Shown: piece by piece, positions 7,756-15,098 of the stretch
Layout of the letters: every line of letters starts with the position of its first letter
Position numbering within the stretch: the first letter of the stretch is position 1
Source: Triparma columacea
Taxonomy: Eukaryota; Sar; Bolidophyceae; Parmales; Triparmaceae
DNA: 15,098 bases
Direction: 5' to 3'
Assembly (NCBI GenBank): GCA_030267965.1
Contig: BRYA01000939.1
Location: forward strand, 7,673 to 22,770
Program-made: the position numbers and the translations under genes
Notes under the pieces: model-generated
What the model was told of the DNA's origin: nothing
The model's input: the letters and a program-made list of their open reading frames with translations, nothing else
Database searches by the model: none

Positions 7756-8845
7756 ATGTTCAAACATGGATTGTTTGCCGTAATTGCTCTCCTCGTATTA
7801 TCTAACGTACAATGCTGGATCTCACCGTTAATATTGCCGTCAAATGTTCACAAACAAAGTCAAAACCTTCCACTGTCGTCAGCTTCACCTCTCACTATGT
7901 ATCCCTCATATTACTCCTCTTCCTACTCTTCTTCCTACTATTTCAAGACCTCAAGAACGACTATGCTCTATGCTGAGAGTACAGGCATTGAGACTGTGGA
8001 TGAGATCGAAATGATGGTCGAGGAGAGGATGGAAAACTCAGGTGAGATCAGGACAGAGGGGGGTGGGGGATTTTGGACAAGGAGGAGTGGTCAGGAGTAT
8101 GGGATTCGGAAACTGCTGGTTAATAGTAGCGCGTTGTATCGATTACCACGATTCAAGGTATCGAAAATATTGAATTTGGGAGAGATGGAGGCAACTCATG
8201 GACCTCATGGTTTCTCAATTCAACATCCATTCCTTTCACAACACTGATAAACGAAACGCTACACTTCTGTACAATCCCGCCTGTCTTCATCCTTTACCAA
8301 AGTCTAACTTGCTCCCACCCCCTTCCCTCTTCTTAGTCTCTGCCCTCTCCAACTCCCTCTCAACCCTCCGCACCGGTCGCGCCTCCCCTGCCATTCTCGA
8401 TCGCGTGATGGTTTCTTACTACGGTGCCGATACCCCCCTGAACTCTCTTGCCACAGTCTCGGTTTCTTCAGCTCAGCAGCTGACCATCCAGCCCTTTGAC
8501 AAGGGAAGCAGCGGGGACATTGAAAAGGCAATCATAGAGAGCGACCTGGGGCTGACACCGAACAACAACGGGGACCTCATCAGAATCAACATCCCCAGCC
8601 TCACCGAGGAGAGGAGGAAGGAGATGGTCAAGCTTTGTAAGTCTATGGGAGAGGAGGCCAAGGTCTCTGTTCGGAATGCCAGGAGGGATGGTGTGGAAAA
8701 GGTCAAGAAGCTGGAGAAGGCCAAGGAGATTTCGGAGGACAATAAGAAGGACGGGGAAGAGTCCATGCAGAAGCTGGCAGACAGTTACGTGAAGAAGGTT
8801 GACGAACTTTGCAAGAAAAAGGAGGAAGACGTTCTCAAGGTGTAG
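7756..8845 (+). CDS. RRF: Plastid ribosome recycling factor
   Basis: Ribosome recycling factor, which with EF-G splits ribosomes after termination; here predicted for the plastid. Exons 7756-8041 and 8337-8845 join in phase 1 (G + TC = Val96), giving 264 residues. About residues 80-264 match bacterial RRF over its usual 185 residues: RMENSVSALSNSLSTLRTGRAS spans the splice without a gap, followed by YYGADTPLNSLA, EKAIIESDLGLTPN, LTEERRKEM, VRNARRD and KEISED. The N-terminus is bipartite: a signal peptide (GLFAVIALLVLSNVQC) with predicted cleavage before W21 (WISP), then a Ser/Tyr-rich transit region (YPSYYSSSYSSSYYF). This fits import into a secondary plastid rather than a mitochondrion. Without splicing the frame would run into the intron and end at 8247. 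Confidence 0.95.
8042..8336 (+). other. RRF: RRF intron
   Basis: 295-nt GT-AG intron: donor GTGAGATC, acceptor CCCTCTTCTTAG. G runs (GGGGGGTGGGGG) lie just inside the donor and C-rich sequence before the acceptor. The alignment to bacterial RRF is gapless across the join. Confidence 0.93.
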
Positions 8846-9089
8846 GTAAAAGTGGAGGGGGAGGGGAGGCGGGGGACCTCGAGTGAGAGGGGGGCTTATT
8901 AACGAACAGAACAAAACGTGTCAAAAACAATTGCCATTTACTTTTTCCCCCCTTAACCCTAACAATAACAGACCGCGGACTGGTTCAGTTTATACGGGAA
9001 TGATGAAACCCTTCCCACGCAACCTTTTGCCACACAGCCCCTCCACTCAATCGCCACCCGCTTCGCTCACCACCCTCTAACCAAACCTC
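8846..9089. other. Convergent 3' spacer
   Basis: 244 bases between the RRF stop and the stop of the minus-strand zinc-finger gene. It begins G-rich on the plus strand (8850-8895) and turns C-rich toward 9089. No gene, repeat or AATAAA was seen. Confidence 0.5.
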
Positions 9090-10132
9090 TTATCCACTCC
9101 TATTCCTCCCGATAACCTTCTCCAGATCCCCGCCATCCCCAAGAAACTCTACCCACCTCCTCACGCCGTCCAAGATCCTGTCAACGCCAACCCCTCCAAT
9201 CCACACCAACACCTTCCCCCCCTCACACCTCACCCCCTCCTCCCCCACTGCAAGCTTCCAGTACCTCACCTCTTCCTCTCCCCATTCCTCTGTAACGTCC
9301 ACCCACACCTTGTCCTCCCCCTTCAACCCCAGCCCGCTCCTCCCCATGTACTTCCTCCAAGCGTAGGCGCTCACCCCGCGCTTGAAACCCTGTGTGTACA
9401 CCCCCCTCGGAGCTTTGAGTGCGGGGGGGATAGATTCCTCAACGTTTATGATGCCCTCCACGTAATTGGGATTGTTTAGGTATCTCGTGAGGAGCTTGGC
9501 GCCGTCCTGAAACTCGGCCTCCAGGGGGGCCAAGGGCGGGAGGACGTAATGCAGGGGCATGTGGGAAATACAGAATACGGTATGCAGTGGCTCGTTGAGG
9601 TTACCAGCTCCATCCAACCCTTCTCCGCCTTCCACCTCCCCATCCTCACCCCGGCCCTTTGCTCGCTCCAGCCACCTGGAAATCCTTACCACGGACTCTC
9701 CATCACCCACCTGTCCTGTCCTCAACATTTTCCAATCATCCTTCGTCGGTTCTCCCCCCACCCCTTCGTAGACCCATGGCGCCACCAGGTATTCCTGACC
9801 CTCCAAGGGGAAAACCTTGAAGGCAAGGTACCCTGCATACACCCCCTGGAGGCAGGCGACGTTGAGGCTGGATTTGGAGGATGGGAAAGTGGGAAGAGGC
9901 AAAGGGGGGTTGATGCAGCTGTGACGGGGAAACTTTCTGGCGCATGCCTCTGGAGGGAAAGGGGAAAGTTTGAGAAGGTCGTCGGGGGAAGTGGGGGTGA
10001 GGCCACTTTCCTGAGCCCTACAGAGAGTAACTTACTAGAACAAAAGTAAGAGCATCTACACGACGAAGAATAAAGTAAAATGCGGGTAGTATTGGCGGGG
10101 GAATGACAGGTTGGGCAGGTGTGCCTTATCAT
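9090..10132 (-). CDS. Unknown protein with an N-terminal MYND/HIT-like zinc finger
   Basis: Proposed two-exon gene: exon 1 is 10036-10132 (ATG at 10132), exon 2 is 9090-9949, joined in phase 1 (A + AG = Lys33), giving 318 residues. Splicing assembles a Cys/His cluster: CPTC (6-9), CRC (25-27), CSKAC (31-35) and HSC (42-44). The YFCSKAC...RH.C pattern resembles MYND or HIT zinc fingers, though the second pair spacing (CxC) and H-x-C end are unusual. The remaining ~270 residues (YLAFKVFPLEGQEYLVAPWVYEG near residue 70, then ISHMPLHYVLPPL, then an Asp/Glu/Gly-rich C-terminal half) match no family I know. The exon 2 frame is open upstream to 10031 but has no ATG, so an upstream exon is needed. 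A longer exon 1 or a different first exon remains possible. Confidence 0.6.
9950..10035 (-). other. Proposed intron of the zinc-finger gene
   Basis: 86-nt GT-AG intron on the minus strand: donor GTAAGTTAC, acceptor CCCTTTCCCTCCAG with a strong pyrimidine tract. Its size matches neighbouring introns (88 and 90 nt). It restores frame and creates the CSKAC motif. Confidence 0.65.
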
Positions 10133-10389
10133 CTTTTTTGCAAAGAAGTGAAGCTTCAAGTTTCGGAAAGAATGAGGGAGGAAAGAAACACATGAAACCT
10201 TTTTTACCTTAACCCCAAACAAAAAAAGACTTCAACCACGCGCACGATGAAATCCCAACCCTGGCTTTAATTTACCCCGTCGCGCCTCACAGCCCTCCTA
10301 TTTCCCACCCCCTTAGACAGACGATGAAATCCCAACCCTGGCTTTAATTTACCCCGTCGCGCCTCACAGCCCTCCTATTTCCCACCCCC
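10133..10389 (-). other. Intergenic: FCBP 3' region and zinc-finger gene upstream region
   Basis: 257 bases between two same-strand genes. They contain copy 1 and most of copy 2 of a perfect 77-bp tandem repeat. The part from about 10133 to 10240 should hold the zinc-finger gene promoter and leader. It is open in frame with that gene but has no ATG. Confidence 0.5.
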
Positions 10390-10397
10390 TTAGACAG
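10244..10397. repeat. Perfect 77-bp tandem duplication over the FCBP stop codon
   Basis: Copy 1 is 10244-10320 and copy 2 is 10321-10397, identical at every base. Copy 2 holds the stop codon of the immunophilin gene (10390-10392) and its last codons; copy 1 lies in the 3' untranslated or flanking region. The protein is unchanged. A very recent slippage event or an assembly duplication would both look like this. Confidence 0.95.
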
Positions 10398-11914
10398 TGC
10401 CACATTCTTTAATGATAATATCAACCACTGGCTTGTCTGCAGGCCCTTTCTCTACGTCCTCGATCTTCCTGACGAGTTCCATTCCCTCAGTGACCCTCCC
10501 AAATACGACGTGCTTCCCGTCAAGGTGTGGGGTGGCGGCGCTCGTGATGAAGAACTGGCTGCCGTTCGTTCCGGGGCCGGCGTTGGCCATGGACAGCAGG
10601 CCGGGGCCTTCGTGCTTAAGGTCGAAATTCTCGTCCTCGAACTTGTCGCCATATATGCTAACACCCCCGGTCCCATCCCCGTTGGTGAAGTCGCCTCCTT
10701 GGATCATGAAGTCCTTGATGACCCTGTGGAAAGTGCTGTTCTTGTAAGTCATGTCCTTGCCGTCCTTGGTCTTCCCGGCCTCCCCGGTGCAGAGCTGGAT
10801 AAAATTGGCAGCGGTCTTAGGCACGATGTCCTCGTAGACCATCATTTCGATGCGGCCGAGGCTTTCTCCACCCTGCTCCATCTCAAAGAAGACCTTTGGG
10901 TTGTTCTCAGAGGGGATGACAATCCCCTTGACGTCCTTCTGGTCATCGTACATGCTAACCTTTCCGAACAGCCCCCCGAAGGCAGCCTTCTCCTTTGCCT
11001 TGGCGGCGGCCTTCCTTTCCTTTAAGGTGGCGAGCGCCTTCCTAATTGCCTTGTCCTTGGGCTCGGCCTTGTAAGCGCTGGGGAGGAGAAGGGAGAGGGT
11101 GGGAGGGCAGTTTAGTCCAGGATAACATTCACGAGCATCCCCCTCAATTCGCTTCGTCGTCTTACCTCATCAAGTCCACCTTAGCCTCCTCCAGCATGCC
11201 GAGCTCCATCCTTGCCGTGCCCCTCCTGAAAAGACATTTGACATTTCCCTCCTCGTTTTTCAGAACCTTAGAAGCAGAGGCTATCGCGGAGGGGTAGTTG
11301 GCGCATTTAATGAAGCACATAGCGGCGTTACCGAGGGAAGCCACAAAGACCTTCTCAACCTCCTCGTCCATGGCACCGTCCTCGTTTTCGAGGTACTGGG
11401 CAACGCTGTCGTAAAGCTCCGCCGCCTCGTCGAACCTCTTCTCTTTGAAAAGGCCGGTGGCCTCGTCTTTGATGGACTTCGCCTTGGCCAGCTTCTCCTC
11501 AGGTGTCATCTCCCAAAGCTCCTTCTCCTTCTCCTTGAAGTCAATGAGCTCGACCTCGAAGCAGAGAACACTCCCCCCGGGAATCTTGGGGGGGCTGCCG
11601 TGGGCGCCATAACCATAGTCAGGCTGAAGGACAATCGTGGCCTTCTCTCCCTTGTGCATCCCAGCGAAGGTGACGTCCCATCCCTTGATCACCTGACCCT
11701 GGCCTACAGTGAACTTAAACACCTGACCACGGTCGACAGACGAGTCAAACTTGTCCCCAGAGGGATCGTTGAGGTATCCCGTGTAGTGAGCGTGCACCTC
11801 CATGCCATCATCAGCAGTCCCCTTAGACTCGTCGCCTTCCTTGGTAATCTTTTTCATGATTCCCCCATCACCGCTGATATCTTTCCACTCTGGTCCGCTA
11901 GTGAATGCTGCCAT
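10390..11914 (-). CDS. FCBP: Dual-family immunophilin: FKBP-TPR-cyclophilin fusion
   Basis: One protein with two unrelated peptidyl-prolyl isomerase domains. Exons 11166-11914 and 10390-11077 join in phase 2 (AG + C = Ser250), giving 478 residues. FKBP (about 1-128) keeps the pocket: [29 protein letters not shown] and [16 protein letters not shown] (about 140-290) includes [11 protein letters not shown] and [13 protein letters not shown]; of the Hsp90 carboxylate-clamp positions, Lys149, Asn196, Lys226 and Arg230 look kept, but the first-repeat Asn is Thr153. Cyclophilin (about 300-478) keeps Arg368, Phe373, Met374, Gln376, Phe426 and His439. The residue equivalent to CypA Trp121 is His434, as in Cyp40, which lowers cyclosporin affinity in known cases. 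The splice falls inside the TPR tail (DLMS|AYKAEP), so this is not two neighbouring genes. Comparable FCBP proteins are known from Toxoplasma. Cytosolic or nuclear chaperone work is inferred. Confidence 0.93.
11078..11165 (-). other. FCBP: FCBP intron
   Basis: 88-nt GT-AG intron on the minus strand: donor GTAAGACG directly at an apparent TAA stop, acceptor CTTCTCCTCCCCAG. Splicing restores the frame between TPR and linker; there is no ATG in the cyclophilin frame between the acceptor and residue 292. Confidence 0.93.
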
Positions 11915-12213
11915 GCTTTCAAACTATGGGGGTGAGATGGGGTTAGTTTATTGTTTGTGGTCAATTTTTGTGGTTTGGAACATTTGCTCCGATCCCGTGT
12001 GAATGTAGAATCACAAAAATCGACAAGGACGCATTTTAAAAGGAAAATTGAAACTATCCTGACACTATAAATTGCTCTTATACGCGACTGTTTACGCTAA
12101 AAGGCAAAAAACTACGCAATGGAACATACCTGATTTTTTCCTTTTTTTGAGGTTTGGTTCACCATAAATTTCAATCAGTTTCATTTTTCGCTCGTTCAAA
12201 TTCACATCTTTAA
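11915..12213 (-). promoter_or_regulatory. Upstream region of FCBP and 3' region of the kinase gene
   Basis: 299 bases, AT-rich relative to its neighbours, between the kinase stop (12214) and the FCBP start (11914), both genes on the minus strand. It should hold the kinase terminator and the FCBP promoter. A TATAA-like string lies on the minus strand near 12080. Nothing more specific was seen. Confidence 0.45.
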
Positions 12214-15098
12214 CTACTCTACATCCTCCCCTTCTCCCTCCCATGGCGTCCAGCCCCTCTCTTCTGAGAACGGGACGTGTTCCAGCGCATTCTTGAGCTG
12301 CTTGATGATGATTTCATTGTTAGGCATGGGCTTCTTCCAGACGTACTGGCAACCGTTGGCAAGGAATATCGAGGATATATCGTTCCCTGAGCAACCGATA
12401 ATGACGCTGCCAATCTTCCTCCTCCTCATTTCTTTCACCACATCCGTGCCTAAGAGAACCCCCCCCGCCTCCTCCATGAACTGGTCCACGACAATGACGT
12501 CGAACTCGGAGCTGTCGCAGATTTTAAGGGCATCCTCCCCGTTGACGGCCTGGCAGAAGGTCGTCTCGGGGGAGTTGGCGATGAACTTTTTTAGCCTTCG
12601 CTTGAGCATGCTCCGGTTAATGGAGATATCGTCGATGATCAAGAATCGCAAGGCGCGCTTGATGGGCTCATTAGCCTGCTCGCTCTCCTCGATCCTTGCC
12701 TTGGTTGGTTGCGCGCACTTGGTGAACGGAATTCTCACCACGCATGTCGTTCCAGGGGCGACAGAAGGATCGGAGATGAAATGGATCGACCCTACGCAGA
12801 TGTCGACAAGGTGCTTCGCGATAGCAAGGCCCAGGCCCGTACCTGGGGCGCCGCCTCTCTGGACGAACCTGCCAAAGAGGTCCTTCTGCTCACTTTTGGG
12901 GATCCCTGGCCCCGTGTCAACGCAATGGAAGACGCCAAAATCACCATCCCAGCGGAAGCTCAGTGTGATACTTCCCTTGCTAGTGTATTTGATTGCATTG
13001 GTGATCACGTTGGTGTAAATCTGCTGCAGCCGGTGAGCGTCAGCCATCACCCAGTCATTCTCAGTGAGGTCAACTAACTTCAATATGAGTTTCACGCCGC
13101 TCTTGACAGAAGGACGAAGCATCTTCTCCACTTCTCCGATTATCGCGGATATCGAAGTCGCTTTCAAGTGGAGATTCATCTTCCCTTCCTCCATCTTCCT
13201 TACATCAAGAAGGTTGTTCATAATTGATGACATGAACGACGTGCAGAGTTTCATGCTTTGGCACAAGTCGTAGGCTTCATGTTCCACGGTCTCGAGGTTG
13301 CTCGGCATCAAATTCAGCGCAATGTCGATGGCGTGGAGGGGATTTCGCAGCTCGTGGGCAAAATAGGCTGTCATGTTACGCTCTGTTTCAACTTTAGCTT
13401 CCTGAGAGGCACGCATTGAATGCATCTTCTGGAGCTCGGCGGAATGCTTGCGATCGTCGGTCACATCCTGGGCCACTCCCACTACACCAGTAACTTGGGA
13501 TTTTAGACCTCGACGGGTGGTTGCGTTCACAAGCAGATAACGGGTCTCCTTTGTCTTTGTTTCGAGCTCGAGCTCATAGTTAGAGCTCTCGTTTCCCTTG
13601 AGCGCATTGTCCATTACTGACTTGACAGAAGAGCGAAGATTCTCCTTAATGAAAGTAGACACTAGCGGCCTTCCGTAAGCCTCATCCCTCGAGAACCCTG
13701 TAATCTCGGCTGTCTTGTTATTCCACTCATTCACAAGACCATTTGTGTCAATACCGAAGATAGGAGCGTTTGCAGTATCAACGAGCTGGCGTAGCTCGCG
13801 AGCCACAGCTGTGATGGCGTTCTCGTTCTTTTTGGTCTCCGTCACGTCCTGGGCTACTCCCACCACTCCTACAGTGTTTCCGTCTTGATCACGACGAGTT
13901 GTGGCATTCACGAGCAGATAACGGGTCTCCTTTGTCTTAGTTTCGAGCTCGAGCTCATAGTTGGAACTCTCGTTCCCCTTGAGCGCATTGTCCATTACTG
14001 ACTTGACGGAAGAGCGAAGGTTTTCCTTAATGAAAGTAGACACCAACGGCCTTCCGTAAGCCTCGTCCCTCGAGAACCCTGTAATCTCGGCTGTCTTGTT
14101 ATTCCACTCGTTCACAAGACCATTTGTGTCAATACCGAAGATAGGAGCGTTAGCAGTATCAACGAGCTGGCGTAGCTCGCGAGCCACGGCTGTAATGGCG
14201 TTCTCATTCTTTTTGGTCTCCGTCACGTCCTGGGCTACTCCCACCACACCAATAATGTTTCCGTCTTGATCACGACGAGTTGTGGCATTCACGAGCAGAT
14301 AACGGGTCTCCTTTGTCTTTGTTTCGAGCTCAAGCTCATAGTTGGAACTGCGGTAGGACAGAAACGAAAATAAATGAAAAGATAAAAATGGTAAGCTAAG
14401 GCTCCAAGCAGAGAATCGTGAATCGTCGAAGTACACATCATTTCTCACCTCTCGTTTCCCTTGAGCGCATTGTCCATTACTGACTTGACAGAAGAGCGAA
14501 GGTTTTCCTTAATGAAAGTAGACACTAGCGGCCTTCCGTAAGCCTCATCCCTCGAGAACCCTGTAATCTCGGCTGTCTTGTTATTCCACTCGTTCACAAG
14601 ACCATTCGTATCAATACCGAAGATAGGAGCGTTAGCAGTATCAACGAGCTGGCGTAGCTCGCGAGCCACGGCTGTAATGGCGTTCTCGTTCTTTTTGGTC
14701 TCCGTCACGTCCTGGGCTACTCCCACCACACCAATAATGTTTCTGTCTTGATCACGACGAGTTGTGGCATTCACGAGCAGATAACGGGTCTCCTTCGTCT
14801 TTGTTTCGAGCTCAAGCTCATAGTTGGAACTGCGGTAGGACAGAAACGAAAATGAAAGAAAAGATAAAATATGGTAAGTTAAGGTTTCCAAGCAGAGAAT
14901 CGTGAATCGTTGAAGTACACATTTCATTACTCACCTCTCGTTCCCCTTGAGCGCATTGTCCATTACTGACTTGACAGAAGAGCGAAGATTCTCCTTAATG
15001 AAAGTAGACACCAACGGCCTTCCGTAAGCCTCGTCCCTCGAGAACCCTGTAATCTCGGCTGTCTTGTTATTCCACTCGTTCACAAGACCATTCGTGTC
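12214..15098 (-). CDS. Hybrid histidine kinase with tandem PAS modules, 5' end outside window
   Basis: Two-component sensor kinase. Exons in the window are 14935-15098 (partial), 14449-14829 and 12214-14347, all joined in phase 2 (AG + T = Ser). From the N-terminal side: at least four PAS/PAC modules (NAPIFGIDTNGLVNEWNNKT, then GVVGVAQDVTETKK), a histidine-kinase core and a receiver. Kinase motifs: H box AYFAHELRNPLHAI, N box IYTNVITNAIKYT, G1 VDTGPGIP, F box LFGRF and G2 GTGLGLAIAKHL. Receiver motifs: FLIIDD, phospho-acceptor Asp in VIVVDQFM, Ser in IGCSGND and Lys in WKKPM. All residues needed for autophosphorylation and phosphotransfer look present. The PAS modules lack the LOV motif NCRFLQ, so flavin-based light sensing is unlikely; the ligand is unknown. 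No membrane segment is seen in the window. The final PAC diverges after NATTRR. Confidence 0.93.
14348..14448 (-). other. Kinase intron between PAS modules (downstream copy)
   Basis: 101-nt GT-AG intron: donor GTGAGAAATG, acceptor TTTCTGTCCTACCGCAG. It is about 90% identical by eye to the intron at 14830-14934, so intron and exon were duplicated together. Reading through gives an in-frame TGA at the donor. Confidence 0.9.
14830..14934 (-). other. Kinase intron between PAS modules (upstream copy)
   Basis: 105-nt GT-AG intron: donor GTGAGTAATG, acceptor TTTCTGTCCTACCGCAG. Same position and phase relative to the PAS module as the intron at 14348-14448, with a few indels and substitutions. Confidence 0.9.

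Larger units (their letters stand above)
13586..15098 (-). repeat. Tandem 381-nt PAS/PAC coding modules
   Basis: Three full 127-codon units at 14449-14829, 13967-14347 and 13586-13966, plus a partial unit at 14935-15098. Each runs from the PAC of one domain to the PAS of the next. At protein level they differ only around DQDRNII / DQDGNII / DQDGNTV. Introns separate the first three units (upstream to downstream) but are missing at the junctions at 13966/13967 and 13585/13586. The array continues beyond the window. Confidence 0.95.

Noticed and set aside
8198..8336. Alternative RRF start inside the first intron
   Set aside because: Residues from this part match no RRF, while splicing 8041 to 8337 gives a gapless match and keeps the plastid presequence.
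11162..11165. Separate FKBP and cyclophilin genes
   Set aside because: The apparent FKBP stop lies inside a GTAAGA donor; splicing continues the TPR tail in frame into the cyclophilin exon.
14348..14448. Kinase reading frame starting inside this stretch with a hydrophobic N-terminus
   Set aside because: The sequence has intron borders and a duplicate at the same position at 14830-14934; the hydrophobic residues are translated intron pyrimidines, not a signal peptide.
13586..15098. LOV photoreceptor domains
   Set aside because: The flavin-binding Cys motif NCRFLQ is absent from every copy; these are plain PAS/PAC modules.

Overview
The window looks like nuclear DNA of a photosynthetic eukaryote. 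Genes carry short GT-AG introns and the proteins are clearly eukaryotic (an RFC clamp-loader subunit, an MFSD12-type transporter, a multidomain immunophilin). Two proteins begin with a signal peptide followed by an aromatic residue at the predicted cleavage site (W in the ribosome recycling factor, F in an unknown protein), the pattern of plastid import in algae with a secondary red plastid. With a giant BspA-type leucine-rich-repeat protein and a PAS-rich hybrid histidine kinase, a stramenopile of the diatom/bolidophyte kind is the best guess. That lineage call is inference.

Layout. 1-1135 (minus): RFC2, 3' end outside the window. 1429-2412 (plus): unknown, probably plastid-targeted protein, head-to-head with RFC2. 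2565-4472 (minus): MFSD12-like transporter, convergent with the previous gene across a G-rich spacer. 5095-7557 (plus): intronless LRR protein with 29 exact-length 69-bp repeats. 7756-8845 (plus): plastid ribosome recycling factor. 9090-10132 (minus): unknown protein with a MYND/HIT-like zinc finger that appears only after splicing. 10390-11914 (minus): one spliced gene fusing FKBP, TPR and cyclophilin domains, a dual-family immunophilin. 12214-15098 (minus, 5' end outside): hybrid histidine kinase preceded by tandem, nearly identical 381-nt PAS modules, some separated by introns and some fused.

The genes do not form a pathway; this is an ordinary compact algal gene neighbourhood. The main points of interest are the FKBP-TPR-cyclophilin fusion (with Trp-to-His at the cyclosporin-contact position), the PAS exon array with intron presence/absence between copies, the homogenised LRR array with variability confined to a few columns, and an intron composition pattern in which several introns run from G-rich at the donor to C-rich at the acceptor. 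All splice sites were inferred by hand from GT-AG signals, reading-frame phase and family similarity; no transcript data were available.
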